In this document: positions 9,171 to 17,982 of the stretch, piece by piece | How the letters are laid out: every line of letters begins with the position of its first letter | Position numbering within the stretch: the first letter of the stretch is position 1 | NCBI GenBank assembly: GCA_947053345.1 | Contig: CAMRSM010000001.1 | Coordinates: forward strand, 124,001 to 188,000 | DNA length: 64,000 bases | Origin: an uncultured Lachnospiraceae bacterium | GTDB lineage: Bacteria; Bacillota; Clostridia; Lachnospirales; Lachnospiraceae | Direction of reading: 5' to 3' | The notes under the pieces: generated by a model | Seen by the model: the letters and a program-made list of their open reading frames with translations, nothing else | What the model was told of the DNA's origin: nothing | The model's database searches: none | Translations under genes and position numbers: made by a program

Positions 9171-9939
9171 GATAGTTACGCATATTTTTTAATGCATTCT
9201 TTTCGAGACGGCTGACCTGAGCCTGGGAAATATTGATCTCCTCCGCCACTTCCATCTGGGTTTTCCCTTGGAAGTAGCGGAGGCGGATGATGTGGTTCTC
9301 ACGCTCGGGCAGCCGTTTCATCGCTTCTTTCAGGGAGATTTCCTCCACCCAGTTTTCTTCCCGGTTTTTTTTGTCGCTGACCTGGTCCATGATATAGAGT
9401 GCGTCGCCGCCCTCGGAGTATACCGGTTCGTAGAGGGAGACGGGGGTCTGTACGGCATCCATCGCGTTCACGATCTCTTCCCTTGAAAGGCCGGAGGCGG
9501 CGGAGAGCTCCTCAATGGAAGGTTCCCGGTTATTCTCACGTATGAAGGCCTCCTTGGCGTAGATGGCGCGGTAGGCGTTATCGCGCAGGGAGCGGGAGAC
9601 GCGGATGGAATTGTTGTCCCTTAAGTACCGGCGGATCTCCCCGATGATCATCGGTACGGCATAAGTTGAAAAGCGCACCCCCTGTTCGGTGTCAAAATTG
9701 TCAATCGCTTTCATCAGCCCGATGCAGCCGATCTGGAACAGGTCGTCCACATTCTCGTTGCTCCCGGAAAAGCGTTGGATAATGCTTAGGACAAGCCGTA
9801 AATTCCCTTCAATATATAACTCCCGCGCGTCCGCATCGCCGCTCTTGATGCGGCGGAACAATTCATCCTTTTCATCGTTTGCGATCAGCGGAAGCTTGGC
9901 GGTATTCACACCGCAGATTTCTACCTTGTACAATGCCAT
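9139..9939 (-). CDS. sigG: RNA polymerase sporulation sigma factor SigG
   Basis: Forespore late sigma factor. The protein (266 residues) begins MALYKVEICGVNTAKLPL, the characteristic SigG N-terminus. Region 2 holds LFQIGCIGLMKAIDNFD and RFSTYAVPMIIGEIRRYLRDN; region 3 follows, and region 4 has the helix-turn-helix KTQMEVAEEINISQAQVSRLEKNALK. It is transcribed convergently to the metallo-hydrolase gene, and the two coding sequences overlap tail to tail (9139-9170). Usual neighbours such as sigE and spoIIGA are absent. Its presence marks the organism as an endospore former. Confidence 0.95.
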   Translation of the reverse strand: MALYKVEICGVNTAKLPLIANDEKDELFRRIKSGDADARELYIEGNLRLVLSIIQRFSGSNENVDDLFQIGCIGLMKAIDNFDTEQGVRFSTYAVPMIIGEIRRYLRDNNSIRVSRSLRDNAYRAIYAKEAFIRENNREPSIEELSAASGLSREEIVNAMDAVQTPVSLYEPVYSEGGDALYIMDQVSDKKNREENWVEEISLKEAMKRLPERENHIIRLRYFQGKTQMEVAEEINISQAQVSRLEKNALKNMRNYLSDPTYHKAH

Positions 9940-9974
9940 ACCTTAATACCTTATCCTTTCCTTGCGATTAACAA

Positions 9975-10004
9975 AAGAATGCGCTGTTTGTATATTTTTT
10001 ATTC
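9975..10004 (-). promoter_or_regulatory. Possible SigF/SigG-type promoter of sigG
   Basis: Read on the minus strand, GAATA (10000-10004), 18 bases, then CATTCTT (9975-9981) roughly match the GNATA...CATNNTA pattern of forespore sigma factors, about 35 bases upstream of the sigG start. The match at the -10 is imperfect. The same stretch carries an inverted repeat AATGCGC (9978-9984) / GCGCATT (10005-10011). Confidence 0.3.
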
Positions 10005-10116
10005 GCGCATTGTAACGTTCGGGAAAGGATTTTTCTGCGGGTCGTCTCTTTTTTTTGAAATATAAATTTATTTGAAGAAAATATTAAAAAAATGTAAAAG
10101 CTATAAAATGCAAATG

Positions 10117-10145
10117 TTGACATAACATTCCCGCGGTGCTAAAAT
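10117..10145 (+). promoter_or_regulatory. SigA-type promoter of the antiporter operon
   Basis: TTGACA (10117-10122), a 17-base spacer, then TAAAAT (10140-10145): a near-consensus housekeeping promoter. A start point near 10152 would give a short leader before the RBS at 10173. The flanking 10030-10110 stretch is A/T-rich and holds no gene. Confidence 0.8.
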
Positions 10146-10187
10146 AGATACGCTTGTACTATGACGAAGCAAAGGAGGAAAGAGGAT

Positions 10188-10664
10188 ATGCTGATACTTT
10201 TTTTTGCTTTATGGATTATTTTCAACGGAAGGATCACGGCGGAGATTATGCTGTCCGGCATTGCTGCCGCGGTGCTACTGTTTTGTTTTCTGTGCCGTTT
10301 TATGGATTACGGCATAAAAAAGGAACTGCGTGTGTATGCGAATCTGTCCCGCGGTGTTTCATATATTATGTTGCTTGTGCAGGAGATCTTTAAGGCGAAT
10401 CTGGGTGTGATGCACCTGATTGTCACCGCAAAATATGAGATCGAGCCGACGCTCGTTAAGTTCCGCACGGATTTAAAGAGTGATACCCTGCGCGCCGTGC
10501 TGGCAAATTCCATCACCCTGACCCCCGGCACGATCACGGTGACGCTTGAGGGGGATGAATATCTTGTGCATTGTCTGGACAAGGATATGGCGGCGGGAAT
10601 GGAAGATTCGGAGTTTGTGAAAAGGCTTCGCGCATTTGAGCGCGGCGGAAAGGAGGGGGCATGA
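10188..10664 (+). CDS. mrpE: Mrp/MBH antiporter subunit E
   Basis: Membrane subunit E (MnhE/MbhA family), 158 residues. It starts MLILFFALWIIFNGRITAE with two N-terminal membrane helices, followed by the conserved VLANSITLTPGTITV motif and a small cytoplasmic domain. AGGAGG at 10173-10178 is nine bases from the ATG at 10188; the upstream in-frame ATG at 10161 lies before that RBS and is rejected. It is the first gene of a tightly coupled operon and its stop overlaps the next start (ATGA). Confidence 0.92.
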   Translation: MLILFFALWIIFNGRITAEIMLSGIAAAVLLFCFLCRFMDYGIKKELRVYANLSRGVSYIMLLVQEIFKANLGVMHLIVTAKYEIEPTLVKFRTDLKSDTLRAVLANSITLTPGTITVTLEGDEYLVHCLDKDMAAGMEDSEFVKRLRAFERGGKEGA

Positions 10665-10978
10665 CCGGAAAGGTGCGTGAGCTGTTTTTGACCGGGGTGC
10701 TCATTGTGCTTGGCATCCTTTGTTTTTTCTGCCTGGTTCGTTCCGTGCGGGGGCCAAAGCTTGCTGACCGCATCATGGCGGTCAATATGATCGGGACGAT
10801 GACGATGATGAGCATCGCGGTGCTTACAGTCAAGCTCGGCGAAGGTTTTTTGGCGGATGTCGCACTGATTTACGCCATGATCAGTTTTCTTGCGGTGGTC
10901 GTCGTGTCGAAGGTTTACATGGGCGTGCACAAGGAGGAGAGCGAGGCACAAAAAAAAGAGGGGGATGAGGGAAAATGA
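10661..10978 (+). CDS. mrpF: Mrp/MBH antiporter subunit F
   Basis: Small three-helix membrane protein (105 residues) of the MrpF/MbhB family. The signature VRGPKLADRIMAVNMIG follows the first helix. The start overlaps the subunit E stop by four bases and its own end overlaps subunit G, implying translational coupling. The charged C-terminus (EESEAQKKEGDEGK) is cytoplasmic. Confidence 0.92.
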   Translation: MTGKVRELFLTGVLIVLGILCFFCLVRSVRGPKLADRIMAVNMIGTMTMMSIAVLTVKLGEGFLADVALIYAMISFLAVVVVSKVYMGVHKEESEAQKKEGDEGK

Positions 10979-11310
10979 TGGAATGGATCCGTTTTGCCGT
11001 CGGTGCCCTGTTTATCCTTGTGGGGCTTTTGGTATCCTGTGTTGCCGTTGCCGGCACTTACAAATTTAAATTCGTATTGAACCGCATGCACGCGGCGGCG
11101 ATGAATGACACGCTTGCGATCTTATTCGTAATCCTTGGCCTGATCATTTTGAATGGCTTTAATTTTACATCGCTCAAACTTTTTGTCATCATCTGTTTTT
11201 TCTGGATGGCAAGCCCGGTTTGTTCCCACCTGCTCGCGAGGCTTGAAGTCAGTACAGATGAGGAGCAGGTGAAAAAGGAATGCGGAGGGGACGACGATGC
11301 TGGGCTTTAA
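10975..11310 (+). CDS. mrpG: Mrp/MBH antiporter subunit G
   Basis: MrpG/MbhC family membrane protein, 111 residues and three helices. It carries the family pattern GTYKFKFVLNRMHAAAMNDTL after the first helix (here with FKF where many relatives have LRF). It overlaps the genes on both sides, so it is part of the same transcript. Confidence 0.9.
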   Translation: MMEWIRFAVGALFILVGLLVSCVAVAGTYKFKFVLNRMHAAAMNDTLAILFVILGLIILNGFNFTSLKLFVIICFFWMASPVCSHLLARLEVSTDEEQVKKECGGDDDAGL

Positions 11311-11596
11311 AATCATTTTGCTGTTGTTTTTGGTTGTGTGCGCGGTCTCGACGAGCCTGAGCAAGAATCTTCTCACGTCGATCGTGATCTATATGTCCTA
11401 CAGCCTGGCGATGTGCATCATCTGGATTTTGCTCGAATCCCCGGACTTGGCGATCACGGAGGCAGCGGTCGGTGCAGGGGTGACAAGCGTTTTGTTTTTT
11501 GTCACGCTGAAAAAAATCCATGCCATGCGGGCGGAGGATGAAAAAGAAAAGGAAAGTGCCGGGGAATTGCCGGAGGGCGGTGAGGGAAAACCATGA
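11297..11596 (+). CDS. MbhD-like subunit (equivalent to part of MrpA C-terminus, DUF4040)
   Basis: A 99-residue, three-helix protein with the conserved segment SPDLAITEAAVGAGVTSVLFF, which in canonical Mrp systems is fused inside the C-terminal part of MrpA and in archaeal membrane-bound hydrogenase is the separate subunit MbhD. Its separate form and its position between G and B point to an MBH-type gene order. The acidic tail is likely cytoplasmic. It overlaps subunit G by 14 bases. Confidence 0.85.
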   Translation: MLGFKIILLLFLVVCAVSTSLSKNLLTSIVIYMSYSLAMCIIWILLESPDLAITEAAVGAGVTSVLFFVTLKKIHAMRAEDEKEKESAGELPEGGEGKP

Positions 11597-12609
11597 AGCT
11601 GAAAGAAAATTATGAAAATACAAAATGGCGCAGGTTTGTGCGCTTTGTCAATGGAGGGGAGATGTCGGAGGATCGGTTTCGCCTGACGGGCAGCCAGATG
11701 GATGCCGGAAAGCCGCAGGCGGCAAAAGTGCACGACGCGCAGCCGGTTGACCTCTACCACTTAAAAAGAGACAGGAACCGTTCGGATTATTCCCGCATGA
11801 TGGAGCAATATGAGAACTGGTCGAAAACCAGGGGGTTAAAAATCTTCGGGAGTTTATACCGGATCATATCCCTGTGCATCTGCCTGCTCATTATTTTTGT
11901 GCTCCTGCTCACTGTGGCAAATATGCCGGCGTTTGGGTCGGCGGATACACCGGCGAACAGCAATGAGGTGGCACAGCGCTATATCGAGAAGGGGCAGGAG
12001 GAGACCGGGGCGGTCAATATCGTCACCGGGATGATTCTTGACTACCGCGCATTTGATACGCTCGGCGAGTCCCATGTACTTTTTATCGCGGCATGCACTG
12101 TGCTGATCCTTCTGCGCATCGACCACCGCAAGGATGGGTCGCTGGTCCACGAGGAATTGGCGGCGGATGAAAATGACCGCCGCCTGGAACCAAAAAACGA
12201 TAAAATATTGCAGAAAGCGGCATTTTTCCTTGTCCCGGTCATCATCCTCTTTGGCATATACGTGATCTTGAACGGGCATATCTCACCGGGAGGGGGGTTT
12301 TCCGGCGGCGCGGTCATCGGGGCAGGGTTGATTTTGTACCTGACCGCGTTTGGCTTTCAAAAGGCGGAGCGCTTCTTTACTTACAAAACCTTTTCCGTCG
12401 TCTCGCTCGCTTCCCTGCTATTTTATTCCGGAGCAAAATGCTATTCCTTTTTTTGCGGCGCGAACCATATGGAGAGCGGTATTCCGCTTGGGAACGCGGG
12501 CGATATCATGAGCAGTGGGCTGATCCTTCCGCTAAATATCTGTGTCGGCTGTGTGGTTGCGTGTACGATGTATTCTTTCTATGCGATCTTCCGGAAAGGG
12601 GGGATTTAG
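11593..12609 (+). CDS. MbhE-MrpB fusion subunit with soluble N-terminal extension
   Basis: 338 residues in three parts. Residues 1-75 are charged, with no membrane helix and no recognised domain. Residues about 80-180 hold two helices and the MbhE-like pattern TGAVNIVTGMILDYRAFDTLGE, normally the extreme C-terminus of MrpA. Residues about 200-338 are a full MrpB (MbhF) domain with the glycine-rich signature GHISPGGGFSGGAVIGAG. Separate genes elsewhere, MbhE and MrpB appear here as one polypeptide. The role of the N-terminal extension is unknown. The start overlaps the previous stop by four bases. Confidence 0.87.
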   Translation: MKLKENYENTKWRRFVRFVNGGEMSEDRFRLTGSQMDAGKPQAAKVHDAQPVDLYHLKRDRNRSDYSRMMEQYENWSKTRGLKIFGSLYRIISLCICLLIIFVLLLTVANMPAFGSADTPANSNEVAQRYIEKGQEETGAVNIVTGMILDYRAFDTLGESHVLFIAACTVLILLRIDHRKDGSLVHEELAADENDRRLEPKNDKILQKAAFFLVPVIILFGIYVILNGHISPGGGFSGGAVIGAGLILYLTAFGFQKAERFFTYKTFSVVSLASLLFYSGAKCYSFFCGANHMESGIPLGNAGDIMSSGLILPLNICVGCVVACTMYSFYAIFRKGGI

Positions 12610-12610
12610 G

Positions 12611-13000
12611 ATGGGGCATCTGTTCGGGAATTACTATGAGGCGGTGGCGGTGGTTCTGTTCGGCATCGGTTTTACAACGCTTTTGTTTCACCGCAATATG
12701 ATCAAGAAGATCATCGGGTTTAATATTATGGATACGGCGGTCTATCTGTTTTTGGCAGCCAAGGGCTACATTGCGGGCAGGGCGGCTCCGGTGCCGGAGA
12801 GCGCGCAGGCACTGAAGCGGGCAGAAGATTTTATCAATCCCGTTCCGGCGGGACTTGTGCTGACCGGCATTGTGGTATCCGTCAGCGTGACGGCTGTGAT
12901 GCTTGCCCTCACGATACGCCTTTACCGCCGCTACCACACGCTTGACATTGACCAGATCACACTTTTGGCAAAGCGGGAGCAGTACGAAGAGGAAATGTGA
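12611..13000 (+). CDS. mrpC: Mrp/MBH antiporter subunit C (NuoK-like)
   Basis: 129-residue three-helix protein of the MrpC/NuoK family, with MIKKIIGFNIMDTAVYLF in helix 1-2 and the typical DFINPVPAGLVLTGIVVSVSVTA before helix 3. An in-frame ATG at 12542 lies inside the upstream gene and is rejected; GGGGGG at 12598-12603 serves the ATG at 12611. It is coupled to the following subunit D gene. Confidence 0.92.
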   Translation: MGHLFGNYYEAVAVVLFGIGFTTLLFHRNMIKKIIGFNIMDTAVYLFLAAKGYIAGRAAPVPESAQALKRAEDFINPVPAGLVLTGIVVSVSVTAVMLALTIRLYRRYHTLDIDQITLLAKREQYEEEM

Positions 13001-13017
13001 AAGGCACGGTGGATGGT

Positions 13018-14508
13018 ATGAGTATCATACAAAATTTTCCGTTATTTAATATTGTCATGTCCATGATGAGTGGTGTCATCTCCTCGCTGCTGCCCCGCAG
13101 GCAGGCAAAATGCGTAAGCCTTGCCCTGATCGGTGCGGCGGGTATTATGAATGCCTGCGTGCTTTGGTATGTGTCGGTGCACGGCCAATATACCTATATG
13201 ATGGGACATTTTCCGGCTCCGTGGGGCAATGAGATCCGCGTCGGGGTATTGGAGGCTGTGCTCGCGGTGTTTTTCTGTGCGATCATGTTCCTTTCGCTGC
13301 TCGGCGGGGAGCGGTATCTGGACACGGATGTCGAGGAGACAAAGGCAAACCTCTATTACACGATGCTTGACCTGATGCTGACCTCGCTGCTCGCACTGAT
13401 CTATACGAACGATATGTTTACCGCCTACGTCTTTGTCGAAATCAACACGATCGCGGCGGGTGCGCTGATCATGAGCCGGAACAACGGGCACACGCTCGTT
13501 GCGGCGACAAAATACATGATTATGAGCCTTGTCGGTTCCGGGCTTTTGCTGTTAGGCTTAAGCATTCTCTATGATGTGACAGGACATTTGTTGATGGTCA
13601 ATATGCATGAACAGATTGTTTCGTATGCGCAAACGGGGGAATACGCCATACCCCTCACGGTGGCGATGGCGCTGATGAGCGTGGGGCTTGCGATCAAGAG
13701 CGCACTGTTTCCGTTCCACACATGGCTTCCGGATGCCTACGCCTATGCGACTCCCACCTCGGCGGCGATCCTTTCAAGCCTTGTCTCGAAAGGATACATT
13801 TTCCTGCTGTTCAAGATTTTTTACCGTGTGTTCGGTTTTGATTTCGTCCTTGACCACAAGGTCACAAACCTTCTGTTTGCTTTCGGTGTGGCGGGGATGC
13901 TGATGGGGTCGGTCGTGGCAATCTACCAGCATGATGTGCGCCGCCTGATCGCGTTTTCCTCAATCGCGCAGATTGGCTACATTTACATGGGGATCGGATT
14001 GGCCGTCCCGATGGGGACGGTGGCGGCGGTGTTCCATATCATGTCGCACGCCGCATCAAAATCTATGCTTTTCATCGCAGCGAAAGGGCTTTCGGAAGTA
14101 TCCGGCGACAGCAAGGACTTTGCCCATTTAAGGGGTTCCGGGCTGCGCAACAAGCTTGCCGGAGTGGCATTTTCGGTCGGGGCATTCTCGATGGTCGGCA
14201 TCCCTTTGTTCGCGGGGTTTACCTCCAAAGTGTATTTTGCAGAGGCGGCGCTGACGGCGGCGGGGGGCAAGCTTGTGGTGGCGATGGCGGCGCTCGCCGT
14301 CAGTACGATCTTAAACGCAATTTATTTTATCCGCGCCCTGATCACGATTTACACGCCGAAGGAATGTGCGGACTTTGATGCAGCTTCCTACCGCATCCCG
14401 GTGACGATGGCAGTGGCGCTTGTGTGCTTTATTGTGTTGAACCTGTTCCTTGGCACCTGGTCCGGCAGCATCGAGCGGGCGATCGCCACAGGGCTTGGCA
14501 CCTTTTAA
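13018..14508 (+). CDS. mrpD: Mrp/MBH antiporter subunit D (proton channel 1)
   Basis: NuoM/NuoN-type proton-translocating subunit with about 14 membrane helices (496 residues). Key charged residues are present: the helix-5 Glu in FVEINT, the helix-7 Lys in LAIKSALFPFH and the Lys in SLVSKGYIF, with the intervening WLPDAYAYATPTSAAIL loop. This is the best match in the operon to canonical MrpD/MbhH because it directly follows subunit C. A GTG at 12997, overlapping the previous stop, would add seven residues; 13018 is chosen for the normal N-terminus, but its RBS (GGTGG) is not decisive. Confidence 0.9.
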   Translation: MSIIQNFPLFNIVMSMMSGVISSLLPRRQAKCVSLALIGAAGIMNACVLWYVSVHGQYTYMMGHFPAPWGNEIRVGVLEAVLAVFFCAIMFLSLLGGERYLDTDVEETKANLYYTMLDLMLTSLLALIYTNDMFTAYVFVEINTIAAGALIMSRNNGHTLVAATKYMIMSLVGSGLLLLGLSILYDVTGHLLMVNMHEQIVSYAQTGEYAIPLTVAMALMSVGLAIKSALFPFHTWLPDAYAYATPTSAAILSSLVSKGYIFLLFKIFYRVFGFDFVLDHKVTNLLFAFGVAGMLMGSVVAIYQHDVRRLIAFSSIAQIGYIYMGIGLAVPMGTVAAVFHIMSHAASKSMLFIAAKGLSEVSGDSKDFAHLRGSGLRNKLAGVAFSVGAFSMVGIPLFAGFTSKVYFAEAALTAAGGKLVVAMAALAVSTILNAIYFIRALITIYTPKECADFDAASYRIPVTMAVALVCFIVLNLFLGTWSGSIERAIATGLGTF

Positions 14509-14591
14509 CAGGACAGGCGGGCGGGAAGACAGCGCTTTTCGCTGTTTTTTGCCGCATCAATTTCAAGCATGGCTTGCAGGAAAGAGGTAGA

Positions 14592-16079
14592 ATGATGAAC
14601 AAGGATTGGATTTTATTGCTGCCGGTACTTTTCCCGGTTCTTTCGGGGATCGTGCTCGCGCTGCCGAACATATTTCCGGGAAAGAAGGGGCGCTGGGGTT
14701 TTGTGGCGGCGGTGTGTGCGCTTGAACTTGTCTTTATGCTTGCGGCGGCGGGGGGCAGCCATGAGTTTACGCTCGTGCGCTTTAGTGACAGGCTGGCGTT
14801 TGTGCTGCGCCCGGATAAGCTCTCCCTGCTTTTTGGCGGCCTCACAGCCTTTATGTGGCTCGCGTCCGCGGTCTATTCGGGAAAATACTTCGGGCATGGG
14901 GGGGAGGGCGGAAAAATATACCAGACATTTTTCCTTGTATCGGTTGGCGTGATCGCGGCGCTCTGCCTTTCGGGGAACCTTGTCACGATGTATATGTTTT
15001 ACGAGATGATGACCCTGTCCATGATTCCGCTCGTGATCGAGGAGCGCACGAAGGAGGCAGTCCATGCGGGGTTTGAATTTTTGTTTTATTCCATCGCCGG
15101 GGCTTTCCTCGGGCTGGCTGGCTTCTTTATCTTTTACGGCTGCGGGATCAGCCTGGAATTTGTTGCGGGCGGGCATATTACGGTGCAGGCGGCGGGGGAG
15201 AACAAAGAACTCCTGCTTGTGGCATGCTTCCTTGGTATTCTCGGTTTTGGCAGCAAGGCCGGGATGTTCCCTCTGCACGGGTGGCTTCCGGTCGCACACC
15301 CGGTCGCTCCGGCTCCGGCTTCGGCTCTTTTGTCCGGCAATGTGACAAAAATGGGTGTGCTCTTTATCATCCGCATTGTTTACTATGTTGCCGGGGCGGA
15401 TTTTCTGCGCGGGACATGGGTGCAGTATGCCTTTCTGGCGCTGACGATGATCACGGTGCTGATGGGTTCGGTTATCGCCTCGCGGGAGCAGCTCTTAAAA
15501 CGCCGGCTTGCGTACTCGACGGTCAGCCAAGTTTCTTATGTGCTCTTTGGTGCAGCGCTCCTTCACCCGGCGGGGATGCTTGGCGCGCTGATGCATGTTG
15601 TTTTCCATTCGGCGGTGAAAAATACGCTGTTCCTCTCCGCGGGGGCGGTCATCCACCAGACGGGCTGCAAGCGCGCGGACGAACTTTCTGGCATCGGGAA
15701 GCGCATGCCGGTAACTATGTGGCTGTATACGCTGGTCTCCCTGACATTGATCGGCATACCGCCGACCTCGGCTTTCTTAAGTAAATGGTATCTGGCGCAG
15801 GGGGCGCTTGCGGCGGATATCCCGGTCGCGCGCTACTTGGGACCTGCTATCCTGCTGGTCAGTGCGGTGTTTACGGCCGCCTACCTTTTGCCGCTAAGCG
15901 TCACCGGGTTTTTGCCGGGAAAGGAGGCGGACGGAAGGGAAGTGGTGTACCGCAGGGAGAAGGAGAGTATATGGATGGTACTTCCAATGGCAGTGCTGAC
16001 CGCGGCAGCGGTAGGATTTGGCATATTCCCGAACGGGCTGATGCGGTTTCTGAACACGATCTGCGGCGCAATCCTATAA
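14592..16079 (+). CDS. Second NuoM/MrpD-like antiporter subunit (proton channel 2)
   Basis: Paralogue of the preceding gene, 495 residues, about 14 helices. It keeps the helix-5 Glu (YMFYEMMTLSM), the helix-7 Lys (GFGSKAGMFPLHGWLP) and the later Lys (SGNVTKMGV), plus the APAPASALLSG loop seen in hydrogenase- and NuoL-type subunits. GGAAAGAGG serves ATG 14592 (a second ATG follows at once). It lies in an 83-base gap after subunit D that contains the small hairpin AGCGcttttCGCT. This loop is closer to that of the 17983 gene than to the first D subunit. Confidence 0.88.
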   Translation: MMNKDWILLLPVLFPVLSGIVLALPNIFPGKKGRWGFVAAVCALELVFMLAAAGGSHEFTLVRFSDRLAFVLRPDKLSLLFGGLTAFMWLASAVYSGKYFGHGGEGGKIYQTFFLVSVGVIAALCLSGNLVTMYMFYEMMTLSMIPLVIEERTKEAVHAGFEFLFYSIAGAFLGLAGFFIFYGCGISLEFVAGGHITVQAAGENKELLLVACFLGILGFGSKAGMFPLHGWLPVAHPVAPAPASALLSGNVTKMGVLFIIRIVYYVAGADFLRGTWVQYAFLALTMITVLMGSVIASREQLLKRRLAYSTVSQVSYVLFGAALLHPAGMLGALMHVVFHSAVKNTLFLSAGAVIHQTGCKRADELSGIGKRMPVTMWLYTLVSLTLIGIPPTSAFLSKWYLAQGALAADIPVARYLGPAILLVSAVFTAAYLLPLSVTGFLPGKEADGREVVYRREKESIWMVLPMAVLTAAAVGFGIFPNGLMRFLNTICGAIL

Positions 16080-16104
16080 CAGAGGGATGAATAAATAAGC
16101 GGAT

Positions 16105-16363
16105 GCCCTTCCGTGAAAAGAAGGTACAGGGAGGGCAGCTGCGGAACTTAAAACAGCAGATGCCCGCACGGTGCCCGGAAGGGATTTCCGGGAGCAGGGC
16201 GTAAGGAAAGCCCTTCCGCGGAAAGAAGGTACGGGGAGGGCAGCTGCGGAACTTAAAACAGCAGATGCCCGCACGGTGCCCGGAAGGGATTTCCGGGAGC
16301 AGGGCGTAAGGAAAGCCCTTCCGTGAAAAGAAGGTACGGGAAGGGCAGCTGCGGAACTTAAAA
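16105..16363 (+). repeat. Tandem array of 105-bp hairpin repeats (copy B, about 2.5 units)
   Basis: Two full 105-base units (16105-16209 and 16210-16314) and a partial third (16315-16363) are nearly identical; units 1 and 2 differ at about four positions. Each unit holds GCGGAACTTAAAACAGCA, the outer stem CCGCA/TGCGG, a middle stem GTGCC/GGTAC and an inner stem GGAAGGGATTTCC/GGAAAGCCCTTCC. The array fills most of the 298-base gap between two antiporter genes and ends at the RBS of the downstream one. It is the same family as 7441-7560. Confidence 0.92.
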
Positions 16364-16377
16364 TAAGAGGTATGAGT

Positions 16378-17853
16378 ATGGAAAAGTATGGAATTTTACT
16401 GCCGATCGTCTTCCCTGTCCTGATGGGGGCGATGCTGCCGCTGCTCCCGGTCAAAAGCAGGAGGGCGCGCAATCTGTATGTTGAGCTTGTGACAATCGCG
16501 ACATCGGCGTTTGCGGTCTGGCTGATCTTTCACCGGCCGAGTGAGGATTTTACCGTGTTGAACCTGGCGGGTGAACTGGCGGTAATGTTCCATATTGACG
16601 GGCTCGGCATGGTATTTGGGGGACTGATCTCGTTTTTGTGGCCGCTCGCCACACTCTATGCATTTGAATACATGGAGCACGATGACATGGACAACGCATT
16701 TTTCGCGTTCTATACCATGACATTCGGGGTTACGGTCGGCATTGCTTTTTCGGGGAACCTGATGACGATGTACATGTTTTATGAGATGCTGACTTTTGTC
16801 ACGATGCCGCTTGTCATGCACGGGATGGGCAGGAAGGCGATTCTTGCAGGGCAGAAATACATGACATATTCCATTGGCGGAGCAGCGTTTGCGTTCATCG
16901 GGTTTATCTTTGTGTACAAGCTTGGGAGCACAATGAAATTTACATTCGGCGGCGTTTTTTCGGATGCCCCTCTTGGGGAGATGGAACCTTTTGTCAAGGC
17001 GGTCTATGTGCTTGCGGTTTTAGGGTTCGGTGTCAAAGCGGCGGTCTTCCCATTTTATGGTTGGCTTCCTGCCGTATCCATTGCGCCAACGCCGGTCACG
17101 GCATTGCTGCATGCGGTGGCAGTGGTGAAGGCAGGGGCTTTTGCCATTATCCGGATCACATATTATAGTTTTGGGACGGAGCTATTGCGCGGCAGTTTTG
17201 CGCAGTATACTGTGCTTTGCTTTGCCGTCGTAACAATATTGTTCGGCTCGGCGCGGGCGGTGAAGGAGCCGCATTTAAAACGCCGGCTCGCCTACTCGAC
17301 GATCAGCAACCTTTCTTATATCGTGTTCGCGGCACTTTTGATGACCCCGGCGGGAATGGTGGGAAGCCTGATGCATATGGTGGCACATGCATTTATCAAG
17401 ATCACGCTATTTTACTGTGCGGGCGCGATCCTGCACCGGGCGGGGTTCGAATATGTGCGTGACATGCGGGGCATCGGGAGGAAAATGCCGTATGTGTGCG
17501 CCTGCTTTTTGGTTGCGGGTGTCGCGCTGGTCGGGGTTCCGCCGATGGCGGCGTTTGTGAGCAAATGGCATATCGGGACGGCGGCAGTTGCGTCCGGACA
17601 GCCCCTTGCCATTTTCGGCTGTTTTGCAGTGCTCATCTCGGCATTTTGTACCGCTGTCTATATTTTCGGTTTTTTAATGCAGGCGTTTTTCCCGTATCAG
17701 GCAGAGGGGCAGACGAAAGTCTTACAGGCATCTGACCCGACATGGCGCATGAAGCTGCCGCTTGCGGTGCTTGTATATATGATTGTCTCGATCGGTATTT
17801 TTGCAAAGCCGCTGTTGTCGTTTCTGGAAAGGGTGGCTTTGGGCAGAATATGA
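16378..17853 (+). CDS. Third NuoM/MrpD-like antiporter subunit (proton channel 3)
   Basis: 491 residues, about 14 helices. The conserved Glu (YMFYEMLTFVTMP) and Lys residues (GFGVKAAVFPFYGWLP and AVAVVKAGAF) are present, so proton conduction should be intact. The loop after WLP reads AVSIAPTPVTALLHAV rather than APAPASALLSG, marking a different subtype from its upstream paralogue. AGAGG at 16366-16370 is one base from ATG 16372 but seven from ATG 16378 (MEKYGILLP), which is preferred. It sits directly downstream of the tandem hairpin array. Confidence 0.88.
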   Translation: MEKYGILLPIVFPVLMGAMLPLLPVKSRRARNLYVELVTIATSAFAVWLIFHRPSEDFTVLNLAGELAVMFHIDGLGMVFGGLISFLWPLATLYAFEYMEHDDMDNAFFAFYTMTFGVTVGIAFSGNLMTMYMFYEMLTFVTMPLVMHGMGRKAILAGQKYMTYSIGGAAFAFIGFIFVYKLGSTMKFTFGGVFSDAPLGEMEPFVKAVYVLAVLGFGVKAAVFPFYGWLPAVSIAPTPVTALLHAVAVVKAGAFAIIRITYYSFGTELLRGSFAQYTVLCFAVVTILFGSARAVKEPHLKRRLAYSTISNLSYIVFAALLMTPAGMVGSLMHMVAHAFIKITLFYCAGAILHRAGFEYVRDMRGIGRKMPYVCACFLVAGVALVGVPPMAAFVSKWHIGTAAVASGQPLAIFGCFAVLISAFCTAVYIFGFLMQAFFPYQAEGQTKVLQASDPTWRMKLPLAVLVYMIVSIGIFAKPLLSFLERVALGRI

Positions 17854-17982
17854 TCGGAAAGGGAGTGATTGTATCTCCGGATGGCGGCAAGATTGTGCCG
17901 GGGGAGTTTTTCGGTCAAATGTCTTTTACATGGCGGTATGCTATGTGGGGGGATACGATATAACGGGAAGGAGGTCTTTCGC

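Noticed and set aside
16105..16363. CRISPR-like array
   Set aside because: The period is 105 bases, the whole unit is repeated without variable spacers, and no cas genes are near.
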